Shown here: positions 1-10,152 of the stretch, piece by piece
How positions within the stretch are numbered: position 1 is the first letter of the stretch
Layout of the letters: every line of letters starts with the position of its first letter
Assembly: GCF_001981525.1 (NCBI RefSeq)
Contig: NZ_MPSB01000005.1
Coordinates: 1 to 64,000, forward strand
Reading direction: 5' to 3'
Source: Sphingomonas jeddahensis
GTDB taxonomy: Bacteria; Pseudomonadota; Alphaproteobacteria; Sphingomonadales; Sphingomonadaceae
DNA length: 64,000 nt
Translations under genes and position numbers: made by a program
The notes under the pieces: generated by a model
What the model was told of the DNA's origin: nothing
Databases searched by the model: none
Seen by the model: only the letters and a program-made list of their open reading frames with translations

Positions 1-96
1 GTCGGGCGCAGGGGGCGTCACCTCGGGCGGGGGCGCTGTGGGCTGGGCCGGCTGGGTCGGCTGAACGGGCGTTTCGGGCGGGGGCGTGGTGGCCAT
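1..96 (-). CDS. Proline-rich N-terminus of an unidentified protein (partial)
   Basis: An ATG on the minus strand at 96-94 opens a frame that runs off the window edge. The 32 visible residues start MATTPPPETP and are almost entirely Pro, Thr, Ala, Gln and Glu, with no signal peptide. Such a low-complexity head is common on membrane or envelope proteins, but nothing here identifies a family. The gene is divergent from tRNA-Leu, and the 112-bp gap to the tRNA must hold both promoters. Confidence is moderate only, because so little of the gene is visible. Confidence 0.5.
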   Translation of the reverse strand, partial: MATTPPPETPVQPTQPAQPTAPPPEVTPPAPD

Positions 97-156
97 GGTC
101 TTAGGTCCTCTTCGCCCGATCAACGCGCGATCGTTGCCGCGGGTTGCTCGCGCCGC

Positions 157-183
157 TTGCCGATCGTTCGCGCGCGGTATAGA
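157..183 (+). promoter_or_regulatory. Possible sigma-70 promoter of tRNA-Leu
   Basis: TTGCCG (157-162) and TATAGA (178-183) lie 26 bp before the tRNA. The 15-bp spacer is shorter than ideal, so this is a weak suggestion. Confidence 0.3.
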
Positions 184-208
184 GGCCCGCGACCGACGGT
201 GCCTTAAT

Positions 209-293
209 GCGGGCGTGGCGGAACTGGTAGACGCGCTGGATTTAGGTTCCAGTATCGCAAGATGTGGGGGTTCGAGTCCCTTCGCCCGCACCA
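209..293 (+). tRNA. tRNA-Leu, anticodon TAG
   Basis: The 85-nt gene folds as a class II tRNA with a long variable arm. The acceptor arms GCGGGCG (209-215) and CGCCCGC (283-289) pair fully, and the T-loop GTTCGAGTC is present. The anticodon stem CTGGA/TCCAG holds a 7-nt loop with TAG at 243-245, which reads CUA and other CUN leucine codons. The CCA end (291-293) is encoded. Confidence 0.98.
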
Positions 294-296
294 GTT

Positions 297-319
297 TATC
301 CGCGGCGTGCCCGCGGATA
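297..319 (+). terminator. Perfect hairpin just after tRNA-Leu
   Basis: TATCCGCGG (297-305) and CCGCGGATA (311-319) form a 9-bp perfect stem with a 5-nt loop, four bases after the tRNA CCA. There is no U-run, so it may be a processing or weak termination hairpin, or part of the tig leader. Confidence 0.4.
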
Positions 320-353
320 GGCACCATCCACAAAATTCTTTGAAGGCACGAAG

Positions 354-2018
354 ATGCAGACTGTCGAGACGTTGAACGAGGGCCTGAAGCGCGCCTACAC
401 GCTGACCATCCCGGCGGCCGAGATCGAGAGCCGCGTCGATGCGGAGCTGAAGCGGGTTGCCCCGCAGGTGCGCATGCCCGGCTTCCGCCCCGGCAAGGTG
501 CCCGCCAACATCGTGCGCAAGATGCACGGCCCGGCGCTGATGCAGGACGCGCTCAACACCTCGATCCAGGAAGGCATCCAGGCGCTGATCGCCGAGCAGC
601 AGTTGCGCCCCGCGATCCAGCCCTCCGTGGCGCTGACCGACGGCTATGAGCCCGGCAAGGACGCCGAGCTGAAGGTCGAACTGGAAGTGCTGCCCCAGGT
701 GCCGGCGCCGGCGATCGACTCGCTCAAGCTCGAGAAGCTGGTCGTGCCCGCCGCCGACGAGGTGATTGACGAGCAGCTGCAGAAGTTCGCCGATCAGACC
801 AAGAAGTGGGACGACACCGAGGAAGGCTACCAAGCCAAGATGGGCGACATGGTCACCGTCGATTTCGTCGGCAAGACGATGGACGGCGTCGCCTTCGAGG
901 GCGGCACCGGCACCGACATGGCCGTCGAGCTGGGCGCCGGTCGCCTGATCCCAGGCTTCGAGGAGCAGACTGTCGGCGTGAAGGCCGGTGACGAGCGTCA
1001 GATCAAGGTCACCTTCCCGGAGGAATATCAGGCCAAGGAACTGGCCGGGCAGGACGCGACCTTCGACCTCACCGTCAAGTCGGTGAAGACGGCTGGCGAA
1101 GCCAAGATCGACGAGGACCTGGCCAAGAACCTTGGTCTCGAGAGCCTCGAGCAGCTGCGCGGCCTGGTTCGCGGCCAGGTCGAGAGCGAGCTCAACAATC
1201 TCACCCGCACGCACATGAAGCGCAAGCTGCTCGACCAGCTCGCCGCCGGCCACGATTTCGAAGTGCCGCCGTCGATGGTGGAGGCGGAGTTCGCGCAGAT
1301 CTGGCAGCAGCTGGAGCATGAAGCGACCCACGAGCCCGATCCAGCCGCCGCCATGGAGGAAATGGAGAAGGAGCGCGACGATTACCGCAAGATCGCCGAG
1401 CGCCGCGTCCGCCTCGGCCTGCTGCTGAGCGAGATCGGCCAGGCGAACGGCGTCGAAGTGACGCAGCAGGAGATGAACCGCCTGATCGCGCAGGCCGCGC
1501 AGCAGTATCGCGGCGAGGACCAGCAGCGCTTCATCCAGTACATCCAGCAGGAGCCGATGGCGGCTGCCCAGCTGCGCGCGCCGCTGTACGAGGACAAGGT
1601 TGTCGACTTCCTGTTCGACAAGGCCGAAGTGACCGAGCGCGAGACCACCCGCGAGGAACTGGAAGCCGCGATCGAGAGCGAGGACGGTTTCGCGACCGGC
1701 ACGCACCACCACGATCACGACAACCACAAGCCCAAGCAGAAGAAGGTGGCCACGAAGAAAGCCGACGACTCGCCGGCTGACGAAACGGCCGCTGAAGAGG
1801 GCGACGCTGAGGTGAAGCCGGCGAAGAAGCCGGCCGCCAAGAAGAAGGCGGCTGAGGCTCCGGCCGAGGGCGGCGAGGAAGCTGAAGCTCCGGCGAAGAA
1901 GCCGGCGGCGAAGAAGAAGGCCGCTGGGGCCGACGAGGCTGCCGTCGAAGGCGAGGCGGAGGCCAAGCCGGCCAAGAAGGCATCGGCCAAGAAGGCAGCG
2001 CCCAAGACCGAGGGCTGA
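354..2018 (+). CDS. tig: Trigger factor with long Lys/Ala-rich tail
   Basis: Ribosome-associated chaperone that binds nascent chains near the exit tunnel. Residues 1-150 are the ribosome-binding domain, with the signature GFRPGKVP at 43-50. An FKBP-type prolyl isomerase domain covers about 163-250, followed by the helical C-terminal chaperone domain to about 440. The protein is 554 aa, roughly 110 longer than the usual 430-450. The extra tail (444-554) starts with a His/Asp patch (HHHDHDNH, 450-457) and continues as repeated PAKKPAAKKKA-type blocks alternating with acidic Ala/Glu stretches, like histone H1. The start ATG has GAAGG upstream. Tig is usually next to clpP; here two genes and three repeats intervene. 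Confidence 0.97.
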   Translation: MQTVETLNEGLKRAYTLTIPAAEIESRVDAELKRVAPQVRMPGFRPGKVPANIVRKMHGPALMQDALNTSIQEGIQALIAEQQLRPAIQPSVALTDGYEPGKDAELKVELEVLPQVPAPAIDSLKLEKLVVPAADEVIDEQLQKFADQTKKWDDTEEGYQAKMGDMVTVDFVGKTMDGVAFEGGTGTDMAVELGAGRLIPGFEEQTVGVKAGDERQIKVTFPEEYQAKELAGQDATFDLTVKSVKTAGEAKIDEDLAKNLGLESLEQLRGLVRGQVESELNNLTRTHMKRKLLDQLAAGHDFEVPPSMVEAEFAQIWQQLEHEATHEPDPAAAMEEMEKERDDYRKIAERRVRLGLLLSEIGQANGVEVTQQEMNRLIAQAAQQYRGEDQQRFIQYIQQEPMAAAQLRAPLYEDKVVDFLFDKAEVTERETTREELEAAIESEDGFATGTHHHDHDNHKPKQKKVATKKADDSPADETAAEEGDAEVKPAKKPAAKKKAAEAPAEGGEEAEAPAKKPAAKKKAAGADEAAVEGEAEAKPAKKASAKKAAPKTEG

Positions 2019-2040
2019 TTTCGACTCCGGATCATCGCAA

Positions 2041-2123
2041 TCCCGTTCGCCCTGAGCTTGCCGAAGGGCCACCCTTTCTTCGAGAGGAAGGACAGGGCTT
2101 CGAGAGGCTCAGCCCGAACGGGA
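2041..2123. repeat. Palindromic dispersed repeat, family 1 (GTTCG/CGAAC type)
   Basis: Imperfect inverted repeat with outer arms CCCGTTCGCCCTGAGC and GCTCAGCCCGAACGGG. Other copies of this family are listed at 2284, 13144, 47159 and, degenerate, at 17221 and 59627. It is intergenic, like REP/BIME elements. 2019-2375 contains only this repeat, two more and short spacers. Confidence 0.85.
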
Positions 2124-2147
2124 TAGTGGCGGCCAGCTTACATGATC

Positions 2148-2230
2148 CGTCACCCCGGCCTTGCGCCGGGGTCCCGCTGCCTTCGCACCGCCGAGGGAGA
2201 AGCGGGACCCGGACCAAGCCCGGGGTGACG
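2148..2230. repeat. Palindromic dispersed repeat, family 2 (CGTCACCCCGG type)
   Basis: Arms CGTCACCCCGGCCTTG and CAAGCCCGGGGTGACG (imperfect inner pairing). The same element recurs at 14014, 16971, 18770, 34091, 44729 and 55607. Confidence 0.85.
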
Positions 2231-2283
2231 TGTTTCTGGGTGGGCAGTTCCTGATCTTAAGGACTGGCGAGTTACCTCACACC

Positions 2284-2361
2284 TGTTCGCCCTGAGCTTG
2301 TCGGAGGGCTGCACTTTCTTCCAAGGCTGGGGCAGAGCTTCGACAGGCTCGGCCCGAACGG
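2284..2361. repeat. Palindromic dispersed repeat, family 1
   Basis: Arms GTTCGCCCTGAGCTTGTC and GACAGGCTCGGCCCGAAC. It ends 14 bp before the start chosen for the glycosyltransferase gene. Confidence 0.8.
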
Positions 2362-2375
2362 ATGTGTGGAAACCA

Positions 2376-3308
2376 GTGACCAACGAACCAGTGATCGCCG
2401 TCCTGCTGCCGTGCTACAATGAGGAGGCGGCGATTGCGCAGACCGTGGCCGGGTTCCGCGCCGCGCTGCCCGGTGCGACCATTTACGTTTACGACAATAA
2501 TTCGGGTGACGGCACGGTCGAGGTGGCGCGCGCGGCCGGCGCCATCGTGCGTACCGAGCGGATCCAGGGCAAGGGCGCGGTGGTGCGCCGGATGTTCGCC
2601 GACGTGGATGCCGACGTCTATGTCATGGCCGATGGCGACGCGACCTATGACGCGGCATCGGCCCCCGCGCTGGTGCAGCGCATGCTCGACGAGCAGCTCG
2701 ACATGGTGGTCGGCTGCCGGGTCGGGGAGGCGGCGGCGGCATATCGGCGCGGGCATCGGTTGGGCAATGCCATGCTCACCGGCATGCTGGCGCAATTGTT
2801 CGGGCGCAGTTTCACCGATATTCTCAGCGGTTATCGGGTGTTCTCGCGCCGGTTCGTGAAGAGCTTTCCGGTGCTCTCAGTCGGCTTCGAGATCGAGACG
2901 GAGATTTCGGTCCATGCACTCGAACTCAAGATGCCGGTCGGCGAGGTGGAAACGCCCTATTTCGCGCGGCCCGAAGGATCGGTGTCGAAACTGAGCACTT
3001 ATCGCGACGGCTGGCGGATCCTCGGTACGATTGTGACGCTGTATCGCATTGAACGGCCCTTGTGGTTCTTCGGCGCGATCGGCGCGGCGCTGCTGGCGCT
3101 GGCGATCGTGCTCGCGATCCCGCTGGCGGTCACCTACGCCGAGACCGGGCTGGTGCCGCGCTTTCCCACTGCCATCCTAGTGACCGGGCTGACTATCCTG
3201 GCAGCTTTGTCAGGTTTCGCCGGGCTGATCCTCGATACCGTTGTGCGCGGCCGGCGCGAGGTGCGCCGGTTGGCGTATCTGGCGCACCATGCACCGGTGG
3301 CTTGCTGA
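2376..3308 (+). CDS. Family 2 glycosyltransferase with C-terminal membrane anchor
   Basis: Likely transfers a sugar from a nucleotide donor to a lipid or polyprenyl carrier at the inner membrane (DPM/GtrB-like branch of GT2). The N-terminus has the GT-A opening VLLPCYNEEAAI and a DXD-like MADGDATYD. The catalytic domain runs to about residue 225, followed by two membrane segments (WFFGAIGAALLALAIV and the ILVTGLTILAALSGFAGLIL region). The open frame extends upstream into a repeat, so I chose GTG 2376, which has GGA 5 bases before it and gives the normal N-terminus (VTNEPVIAVLLPCYNEE). It stands alone, with no polysaccharide partners nearby. The acceptor cannot be predicted. Confidence 0.85.
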   Translation: MTNEPVIAVLLPCYNEEAAIAQTVAGFRAALPGATIYVYDNNSGDGTVEVARAAGAIVRTERIQGKGAVVRRMFADVDADVYVMADGDATYDAASAPALVQRMLDEQLDMVVGCRVGEAAAAYRRGHRLGNAMLTGMLAQLFGRSFTDILSGYRVFSRRFVKSFPVLSVGFEIETEISVHALELKMPVGEVETPYFARPEGSVSKLSTYRDGWRILGTIVTLYRIERPLWFFGAIGAALLALAIVLAIPLAVTYAETGLVPRFPTAILVTGLTILAALSGFAGLILDTVVRGRREVRRLAYLAHHAPVAC

Positions 3309-3350
3309 TCGCGCTGGCCACACCTGACCAACTGACCTAGGCTGAGACAT

Positions 3351-4136
3351 ATGGCGACTTCGCTCTCCGGCCGGACTGCGGCCTTTCTTGTCCTTGGTTC
3401 GGCTTGGGCGACGGGGGCTGCCGCGCAGGACGAACCACGGCGCACGCGAGTCGCGGCTGGGCCGCAATTCGTGCCGCGCTATCCGGGGGCGAAAGGTGTC
3501 GTCGTACGGCCGTTCCTCGATTTCAGCCGCGCGCGCGGTAATGAACCGTTTCGGTTCGAGGCGGCGGATGAGAGCGCGGGTTTGCCGCTCCTCAACGCCA
3601 GCGGCTTCTCCTTTGGTCCGGCAATCGGCTTTGAAGGGGCGCGCCGCACCCGTGATGTGCGCGGCGTGCCCAGCGTGGGCTTCACCGTAGAGGCGGGGGG
3701 GTTCGCGCAATATCAGTTCGCTGCCCCCGTCCGGGCGCGGGTCGAGCTGCGACAGGGCATTGGCGGCCACAAGGGCCTGATTGGCATGGCCGCGCTGGAT
3801 TATGTCGCCCGCGACCGCGACGAATGGCTGTTCTCGATCGGGCCGCGCGTCACCTATTCCAACGGCAAGTATCAGCGTGCCTATTTCGGGGTGCCGGTCG
3901 AGTCGGTGGCGACGTCCGGGCTGCCCGCCTTCCGTCCTTCCGGTGGCGTTCAGGCGGTGGGGGCGAATGCCGGTTATCTCATGCAATTCACGCCGCGCTG
4001 GGGTGTCTATGCCTATGGAAAGTATGACCGGCTGGTTGATGACGCCGCCGACTCGCCTGTGGTGCGCCGCTATGGAGCGCGCGATCAATGGTCGGGCGGC
4101 CTGTCGCTGACCTACACATTCGGCGTTCGGGACTGA
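3351..4136 (+). CDS. MipA/OmpV-family outer-membrane protein
   Basis: The 261-aa protein has a signal peptide (MATSLSGRTAAFLVLGSAWATGAAA, cut before QDEPRR). The rest consists of alternating hydrophobic beta-strand segments rich in Gly, Tyr and aromatic residues, ending in LSLTYTFGVRD, as expected for a small beta-barrel. The early motif FVPRYPGAKG matches the MipA/OmpV family pattern of YxG-type residues after the signal peptide. The family includes MltA-interacting scaffolds of peptidoglycan synthesis, but its function is mostly unknown. It follows the glycosyltransferase by 42 bp on the same strand and may be co-transcribed with it. Confidence 0.8.
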   Translation: MATSLSGRTAAFLVLGSAWATGAAAQDEPRRTRVAAGPQFVPRYPGAKGVVVRPFLDFSRARGNEPFRFEAADESAGLPLLNASGFSFGPAIGFEGARRTRDVRGVPSVGFTVEAGGFAQYQFAAPVRARVELRQGIGGHKGLIGMAALDYVARDRDEWLFSIGPRVTYSNGKYQRAYFGVPVESVATSGLPAFRPSGGVQAVGANAGYLMQFTPRWGVYAYGKYDRLVDDAADSPVVRRYGARDQWSGGLSLTYTFGVRD

Positions 4137-4138
4137 AC

Positions 4139-4161
4139 CGGCGGGACTTGAAGTCCCGCCG
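4139..4161 (+). terminator. Perfect inverted repeat after the OmpV-like gene
   Basis: CGGCGGGACTT and AAGTCCCGCCG flank a single G, directly after the stop codon. There is no U-run, so termination may be weak. It separates the OmpV-like gene from clpP. Confidence 0.5.
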
Positions 4162-4208
4162 TCCGCGCGCGACATAGGTGCCCTACAGGGCATAAGAGAG
4201 AGTTTTTC

Positions 4209-4895
4209 ATGCACAATCCGTTCGAGACCGGCGACTTCGCAGGGGCCCTGGCGCGTGCCGGTGTCGGCATGCAGCAGACGCAGGCCGGGCTGGTTCCGAT
4301 CGTCATTGAACAGTCGAACCGCGGTGAGCGTTCGTTCGACATCTTCAGCCGCCTGCTGCGCGAACGGATCATCTTCGTCACCGGCGGGGTCGAGGATGGC
4401 ATGGCCAGCCTGATCACCGCGCAGCTGCTGTTCCTGGAATCGGAGAACCCGAAAAAGGACATCTTCATGTACATCAACTCGCCGGGCGGTGTCGTCACGG
4501 CGGGCATGGCGATCCATGACACGATGCACTACATCCGCCCGCGCGTCGGCACGGTGTGCATCGGCCAGGCCGCCTCGATGGGCAGCTTCCTCCTCTCGGC
4601 GGGCGAGCCTGGGATGCGCGTGGCGCTGACCAATGCGCGCATCATGATTCACCAGCCGTCCGGTGGCGCGCAGGGCATGGCCAGCGACATCGAGATCCAG
4701 GCCAAGGAAATTCTGCGTATCCGGCATCGCATGAACGAGCTGTACGCCAAGTACACCGGCCAGCCGATCGAGGTGATCGAGAAGGCGATGGATCGCGACA
4801 AGTTCCTCAGCAGCGATGAGGCCAAGGAATTCGGCCTGATCGACGAGGTGTTCGACAAGCGGCCGGCACCGGCCGAAGATGCGGCGGCGGCCTGA
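4209..4895 (+). CDS. clpP: ATP-dependent Clp protease proteolytic subunit
   Basis: Serine protease that forms the two-ring chamber used by ClpX and ClpA. The catalytic triad is visible: Ser123 in GQAASMGS, His148 in MIHQPSGG, and Asp197 in DRDKFL. At 228 aa it is about 20 longer than the E. coli enzyme, with an N-terminal stretch ([20 protein letters not shown]) that may be a propeptide or a family extension. AGAGAG upstream acts as the ribosome binding site. clpX follows after 80 bp, the usual arrangement. Confidence 0.98.
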   Translation: MHNPFETGDFAGALARAGVGMQQTQAGLVPIVIEQSNRGERSFDIFSRLLRERIIFVTGGVEDGMASLITAQLLFLESENPKKDIFMYINSPGGVVTAGMAIHDTMHYIRPRVGTVCIGQAASMGSFLLSAGEPGMRVALTNARIMIHQPSGGAQGMASDIEIQAKEILRIRHRMNELYAKYTGQPIEVIEKAMDRDKFLSSDEAKEFGLIDEVFDKRPAPAEDAAAA

Positions 4896-4975
4896 TTTCC
4901 GTTAGCCTTTTTCCGGCATTGCCGGATCGAGAGCGGCGGGGTTACCATGCCCCGCTGCGCAAAGGATGTGATTGA

Positions 4976-6244
<1,269 letters not shown>

Positions 6245-6313
6245 CGTATCCTCGGTCGGGTGGGAGGCTCGCACGATGTGCATCCATCCGGCTGAGTGAT
6301 CGCAGGAATCGAT

Positions 6314-6343
6314 AGAGGCGGCCAAATGGCCGCCTCTTTTTTT
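6314..6343 (+). terminator. Intrinsic terminator of clpP-clpX
   Basis: An 11-bp perfect stem (AGAGGCGGCCA / TGGCCGCCTCT) is followed by a run of T (6337-6343). Confidence 0.95.
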
Positions 6344-6439
6344 GCTTGCGTGCGAGACGCTTGTGATCGGCACTCTCCTGTCCCTCTACCCAAATGGGCG
6401 AGAGGGAGAACAACTGACGCGCGGTGATCTACGGCAACA

Positions 6440-8743
6440 TCACGGCAAGGTGACGAAGCTGTCCATCACGCGCTTGCGGCCGGCCTTTTCGAATTCGATC
6501 TCCAGCTTGTTGCCTTCGATCTCCTCAATCGTCCCGTAGCCGAACTTCTGGTGGAACACGCGCTGGCCGAGCGACAGGTCGGTGCGGCCTTTGTTGCCGA
6601 GGCTGACCGCGGGTGCGCGGCTTTCCACCACGCGGGTCGGCTCGCGATTAAAGGTGCGGCTCTGCCACCCGCCGCCGGGCTTGGCGTCCAACGTGCCCGC
6701 GGCGCGCTGCCAGCCCGGCCCGCGGCCGGTGCCGCGGCCGACATCGGCAAACGGATCGGCGCGTTCGGACCAATTGGCCCGCCACAGGCTCTCGCCGCCG
6801 GACATGGTGGTTTCGCTGTCGACGTGATCGGCCGGCAGTTCGGCGACGAAGCGCGAGGGGATGGACGAGGTCCATTGGCCATAGATGCGGCGGTTGGCGG
6901 CGTGGAGGATCACCGCTTTGCGCCGCGCGCGCGTGATCGCGACGTAAGCGAGACGGCGTTCCTCCTCCAGGCTGCGGGTGCCGCCCTCGTCAAGCGCACG
7001 TTGCGAGGGGAAGATGCCTTCCTCCCAGCCGGCGAGGAACACGGTGTCGAACTCCAGCCCCTTGGCGGCGTGGATCGTCATGATTGTCACCTTGGGGTCC
7101 TCGCGCGTGCCCTCGTTGTCCATGACGAGGCTGACGTGTTCGAGGAACGCGCCGAGGTTCTCATATTCCTCCATCGCGCGGACGAGTTCGGAAAGGTTCT
7201 CCAGGCGGCCGGCGGCCTCGGTCGACTTCTCCGCCTGCCACATGCCGGTGTAGCCTGATTCATCGAGGATCTGCCGCGCGAGTTCGGGATGGGCGAGGTC
7301 GCGCGCCATGTCGCGCCAGCGGGCGATGTCGCCGACGAAATTGCCCAGCGCGCGGCGCGCTTGCGGGGTCAGCTCGTCGGTGTCGAGGATGCGCGCGGCG
7401 GCGAGGCTCAGCGGCAAGCCTTCGGCGCGCGCGAGCATGTGCAGCTTGGCGATGGCCTTGTCGCCCAGCCCGCGCTTGGGCGTGTTGACGATCCGCTCAA
7501 AGGCGAGGTCGTCGGCCGGCTGGTTGACGATGCGCAAATACGCCAGGGCGTCGCGGATTTCCTGTCGCTCGTAGAAGCGGAAGCCGCCCACGATCCGGTA
7601 TGGCATGCCGATCGCGATGAAGCGGTCTTCGAACTCGCGCGTCTGGTGCTGCGCGCGGACGAGAATAGCGCAATCGTCGAGGCTCTTGCCCGCCCGCTGG
7701 CAGCTTTCGATCTCGTCACCGACGCGGCGTGCTTCCTCCGGCCCGTCCCACACGCCGATCACGCGGACCTTCTCGCCGACGTCGAGTTCGGTCCACAATG
7801 TCTTGCCGAGCCGGCCCGAATTGTTGCCGATCACCCCGCCCGCCGCGCCGAGAATGTGCGGCGTGGAGCGGTAATTCTGTTCCAGCCGGATCACCTTCGC
7901 GCCGGGGAAATCCTTCTCGAACTTGAGAATATTCTCGACCTGCGCGCCGCGCCAGGAATAGATCGACTGGTCGTCGTCACCCACGCAGCAGATGTTCCGC
8001 CGCTCCTGCGCCAGCAGCCGCAGCCAGAGGTATTGGACCGAATTGGTGTCCTGATATTCGTCCACCATGATGTAGCGGAAGCGCTGCTGATATTGCTCCA
8101 GCACCTCCCGATTGCTCTTCAGGATGGTGAGGACGTGGAGCAGCAAGTCGCCGAAGTCGCAGGCGTTCACCGCCTTGAGGCGCGCCTGGTACTGTTCGTA
8201 CAACTCGCCGCCGCGCCCGTTGGCGAAGCGCTCGCTCTCGCCGGCATCGATCTCGCGCGGGGTTAGGCCCTTGTTCTTCCATTCGTCGATCAACCCGGCG
8301 AGGCTGCGCGCGGGAAAGCGCTTTTCATCGATGTCCGCCGCGACGATCAGCTGCTTGAGCAAGCGTAGCTGGTCGTCGGTGTCGAGGATGGTGAAATTGT
8401 TCTGCAGCCCGACCAGCTCGGCGTGACGACGCAGCATCTTGGCGCCGATCGCGTGAAAGGTGCCGAGCCACGGCATGCCTTCCACCGCATCGCCGACCAG
8501 ACGGCCGACGCGCTCGCGCATCTCGCGCGCCGCCTTGTTGGTGAAGGTGACCGACAGGATCTCGCTGGGATAGGCGCGGCGCGTGTAGAGCAGGTGCGCG
8601 AGCCGCGCGGTCAGCGCCGCCGTCTTGCCCGTGCCCGCGCCGGCGAGGACGAGAACGGGGCCATCGGTCGTTAACACCGCATCGCGCTGCGGTTCGTTCA
8701 GGCCCTTGAGATACGGGGGCTCGGCAAGCTGGGTATCGGTCAC
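6440..8743 (-). CDS. UvrD/PcrA-type superfamily 1 DNA helicase
   Basis: 3'-5' helicase for nucleotide excision and mismatch repair. Residues near the start carry the Q motif LNEPQRDAVL and Walker A GAGTGKT. Walker B and motif II appear as MVDEYQDTN, motif III as GDDDQSIYSWRGA, motif IV near QNYRST, and motif VI as VAITRARRKA. A Tudor-like C-terminal segment (QKFGYGTIEEIEGNKLEIEF), typical of the UvrD/PcrA branch, ends the 767-aa protein. It converges with clpX and the terminator between them. Confidence 0.93.
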   Translation of the reverse strand: MTDTQLAEPPYLKGLNEPQRDAVLTTDGPVLVLAGAGTGKTAALTARLAHLLYTRRAYPSEILSVTFTNKAAREMRERVGRLVGDAVEGMPWLGTFHAIGAKMLRRHAELVGLQNNFTILDTDDQLRLLKQLIVAADIDEKRFPARSLAGLIDEWKNKGLTPREIDAGESERFANGRGGELYEQYQARLKAVNACDFGDLLLHVLTILKSNREVLEQYQQRFRYIMVDEYQDTNSVQYLWLRLLAQERRNICCVGDDDQSIYSWRGAQVENILKFEKDFPGAKVIRLEQNYRSTPHILGAAGGVIGNNSGRLGKTLWTELDVGEKVRVIGVWDGPEEARRVGDEIESCQRAGKSLDDCAILVRAQHQTREFEDRFIAIGMPYRIVGGFRFYERQEIRDALAYLRIVNQPADDLAFERIVNTPKRGLGDKAIAKLHMLARAEGLPLSLAAARILDTDELTPQARRALGNFVGDIARWRDMARDLAHPELARQILDESGYTGMWQAEKSTEAAGRLENLSELVRAMEEYENLGAFLEHVSLVMDNEGTREDPKVTIMTIHAAKGLEFDTVFLAGWEEGIFPSQRALDEGGTRSLEEERRLAYVAITRARRKAVILHAANRRIYGQWTSSIPSRFVAELPADHVDSETTMSGGESLWRANWSERADPFADVGRGTGRGPGWQRAAGTLDAKPGGGWQSRTFNREPTRVVESRAPAVSLGNKGRTDLSLGQRVFHQKFGYGTIEEIEGNKLEIEFEKAGRKRVMDSFVTLP

Positions 8744-8833
8744 GCTAGGTCAGGTAGGGCCGCTTGCGTACCGGCGCAATCCATGAGAACAAAGGCGAAA
8801 CGCCCTGCGCGGGCAATTGGCGGGAGAGAGTCG

Positions 8834-9235
8834 ATGAGCATCACGGGCAAGTGTCACTGCGGTTCGGTCAGCTGGTCGGCGGAGGGGGCGCCCGAACATC
8901 ATGCGGTATGCCATTGCGAGGATTGCCGTCGCTGGTCTGGCGCGCCGATGGTCGGCTGGATCGCGTGGCAGGCCGATCGGGTCACGGTGTCCGGTGACAC
9001 GAACGCCTATCACTCGTCCGCACATGGCACGCGTGAGTTTTGCGGTGCCTGCGGGACGGGGTTGTTCTACCGCAACCCTGAGTTCCTGCCCGGCATCATC
9101 GACATACAGTCCGGCACGCTCGATGATCCCGAAAGCCAGCCGCCCGGCGCACAGATCATGGTCAAGGACCGGCTGAACTGGGCAAAGGGGATAGGCGATC
9201 TTCCGGAATTCCAGATGTATCCGGGAATGGAGTAA
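8834..9235 (+). CDS. GFA-family (CENP-V/glutathione-dependent formaldehyde-activating-like) zinc protein
   Basis: The 133-aa protein has the family's cysteine pattern: CHCG near the start, CHCEDCRRWSG, and FCGACGTGLFY. These bind zinc in a Mss4-like fold. Members are called glutathione-dependent formaldehyde-activating enzymes, but most have no proven activity, so I make no substrate claim. The frame opens upstream; ATG 8834 is chosen because GGGAGAGAG lies 4-12 bases before it and it gives the usual short N-terminus before CHCG. It is divergent from the helicase gene and convergent with rsmI. Confidence 0.85.
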   Translation: MSITGKCHCGSVSWSAEGAPEHHAVCHCEDCRRWSGAPMVGWIAWQADRVTVSGDTNAYHSSAHGTREFCGACGTGLFYRNPEFLPGIIDIQSGTLDDPESQPPGAQIMVKDRLNWAKGIGDLPEFQMYPGME

Positions 9236-9306
9236 TCTAGGTCGTCGTCATCCTGGCTCAGAGCCGGGAAGACGGCAGTGCCGGAACGGGCGAGAGGGGC
9301 CGCCGC

Positions 9307-10152
9307 TCAGTTCTGCTTCATCTCCAACGCGCGCGCATAGAGCGCCTTTCGGTCGAGGCCGAGCCGCTTCGCCACTTCCCCGGCCGCCTTGGCGGCGGGC
9401 AGGCGGGTCAGCGCCTCGGCCAGCGCAGCGTCACCGTCTTCCTCGCTCGCCGGCGGCGCGTCGCCCGGGGGAGCGACGACGATCACGATCTCGCCCCTGG
9501 GCGGTGCATCCGCATAGCGGGCGGCGAGGACCGGCAGTGTGCCGGTAACCGCTTCCTCGAACTTCTTGGTGATTTCGCGAGTCACTGCCGCTTCGCGATC
9601 GCCGAGTTGGTCCGCAAGTGCTGCCAACGTCGCCCCCAGACGCGGGCCGCTTTCGTAGAGGATGAGCGTGGCGCGGATCGCGCCCAGTTCCGCAATCGTC
9701 TCAGCACGCGCCTTTGCCTTGGACGGCAGAAAGCCCGCGAACAGGAAACGATCGGTCGGCAGGCCGGCAAGCGTCAGCGCGGCCACGGCAGCGCAGGGGC
9801 CCGGGATCGTCACCACGGCGTGCCCCGCCGCGCGGGCGTCGCGCACCAGTTTATAGCCGGGGTCAGAGATCAGCGGCGTCCCCGCATCGGACACCAGGGC
9901 TACTGCCTCCGTCGCCATTCGCGCGATCAACTGGGGGCGGACGTGATCGGCGTTGTGATCGTGATAAGGCGTCATCGGCCGCTTTGTCCCGATATGACGC
10001 AGCAACACGGCTGTAACACGAGTGTCTTCTGCCGCGACTAGGTCGGCGCGCGACAGGATGTCGGCGGCACGTGGAGACAAGTCCCCGAGATTGCCGATCG
10101 GGGTGGCGACGATGTACAGGCCGGGGCTTAGCTTTTCCACGAGGGGTGTCAT
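9307..10152 (-). CDS. rsmI: 16S rRNA (cytidine-1402-2'-O)-methyltransferase
   Basis: Methylates the ribose of C1402 in the ribosomal decoding centre, using SAM. The N-terminus GLYIVATPIGNLGDLS and the AAEDTRVT motif are diagnostic of RsmI. The start ATG (10152-10150) gives 281 aa, the usual size. It lies head-to-head with the LpoA-like gene, and the two start codons share the tetranucleotide CATG. I see no clear ribosome binding site for rsmI, and an earlier start inside the other gene cannot be excluded. Confidence 0.93.
   Translation of the reverse strand: MTPLVEKLSPGLYIVATPIGNLGDLSPRAADILSRADLVAAEDTRVTAVLLRHIGTKRPMTPYHDHNADHVRPQLIARMATEAVALVSDAGTPLISDPGYKLVRDARAAGHAVVTIPGPCAAVAALTLAGLPTDRFLFAGFLPSKAKARAETIAELGAIRATLILYESGPRLGATLAALADQLGDREAAVTREITKKFEEAVTGTLPVLAARYADAPPRGEIVIVVAPPGDAPPASEEDGDAALAEALTRLPAAKAAGEVAKRLGLDRKALYARALEMKQN

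Noticed and set aside
204..2072. Long minus-strand open frame opposite tig
   Set aside because: It mirrors the biased codons of tig, has low-complexity His/Leu/Arg content and no start signal. High-GC genomes produce such antisense frames.
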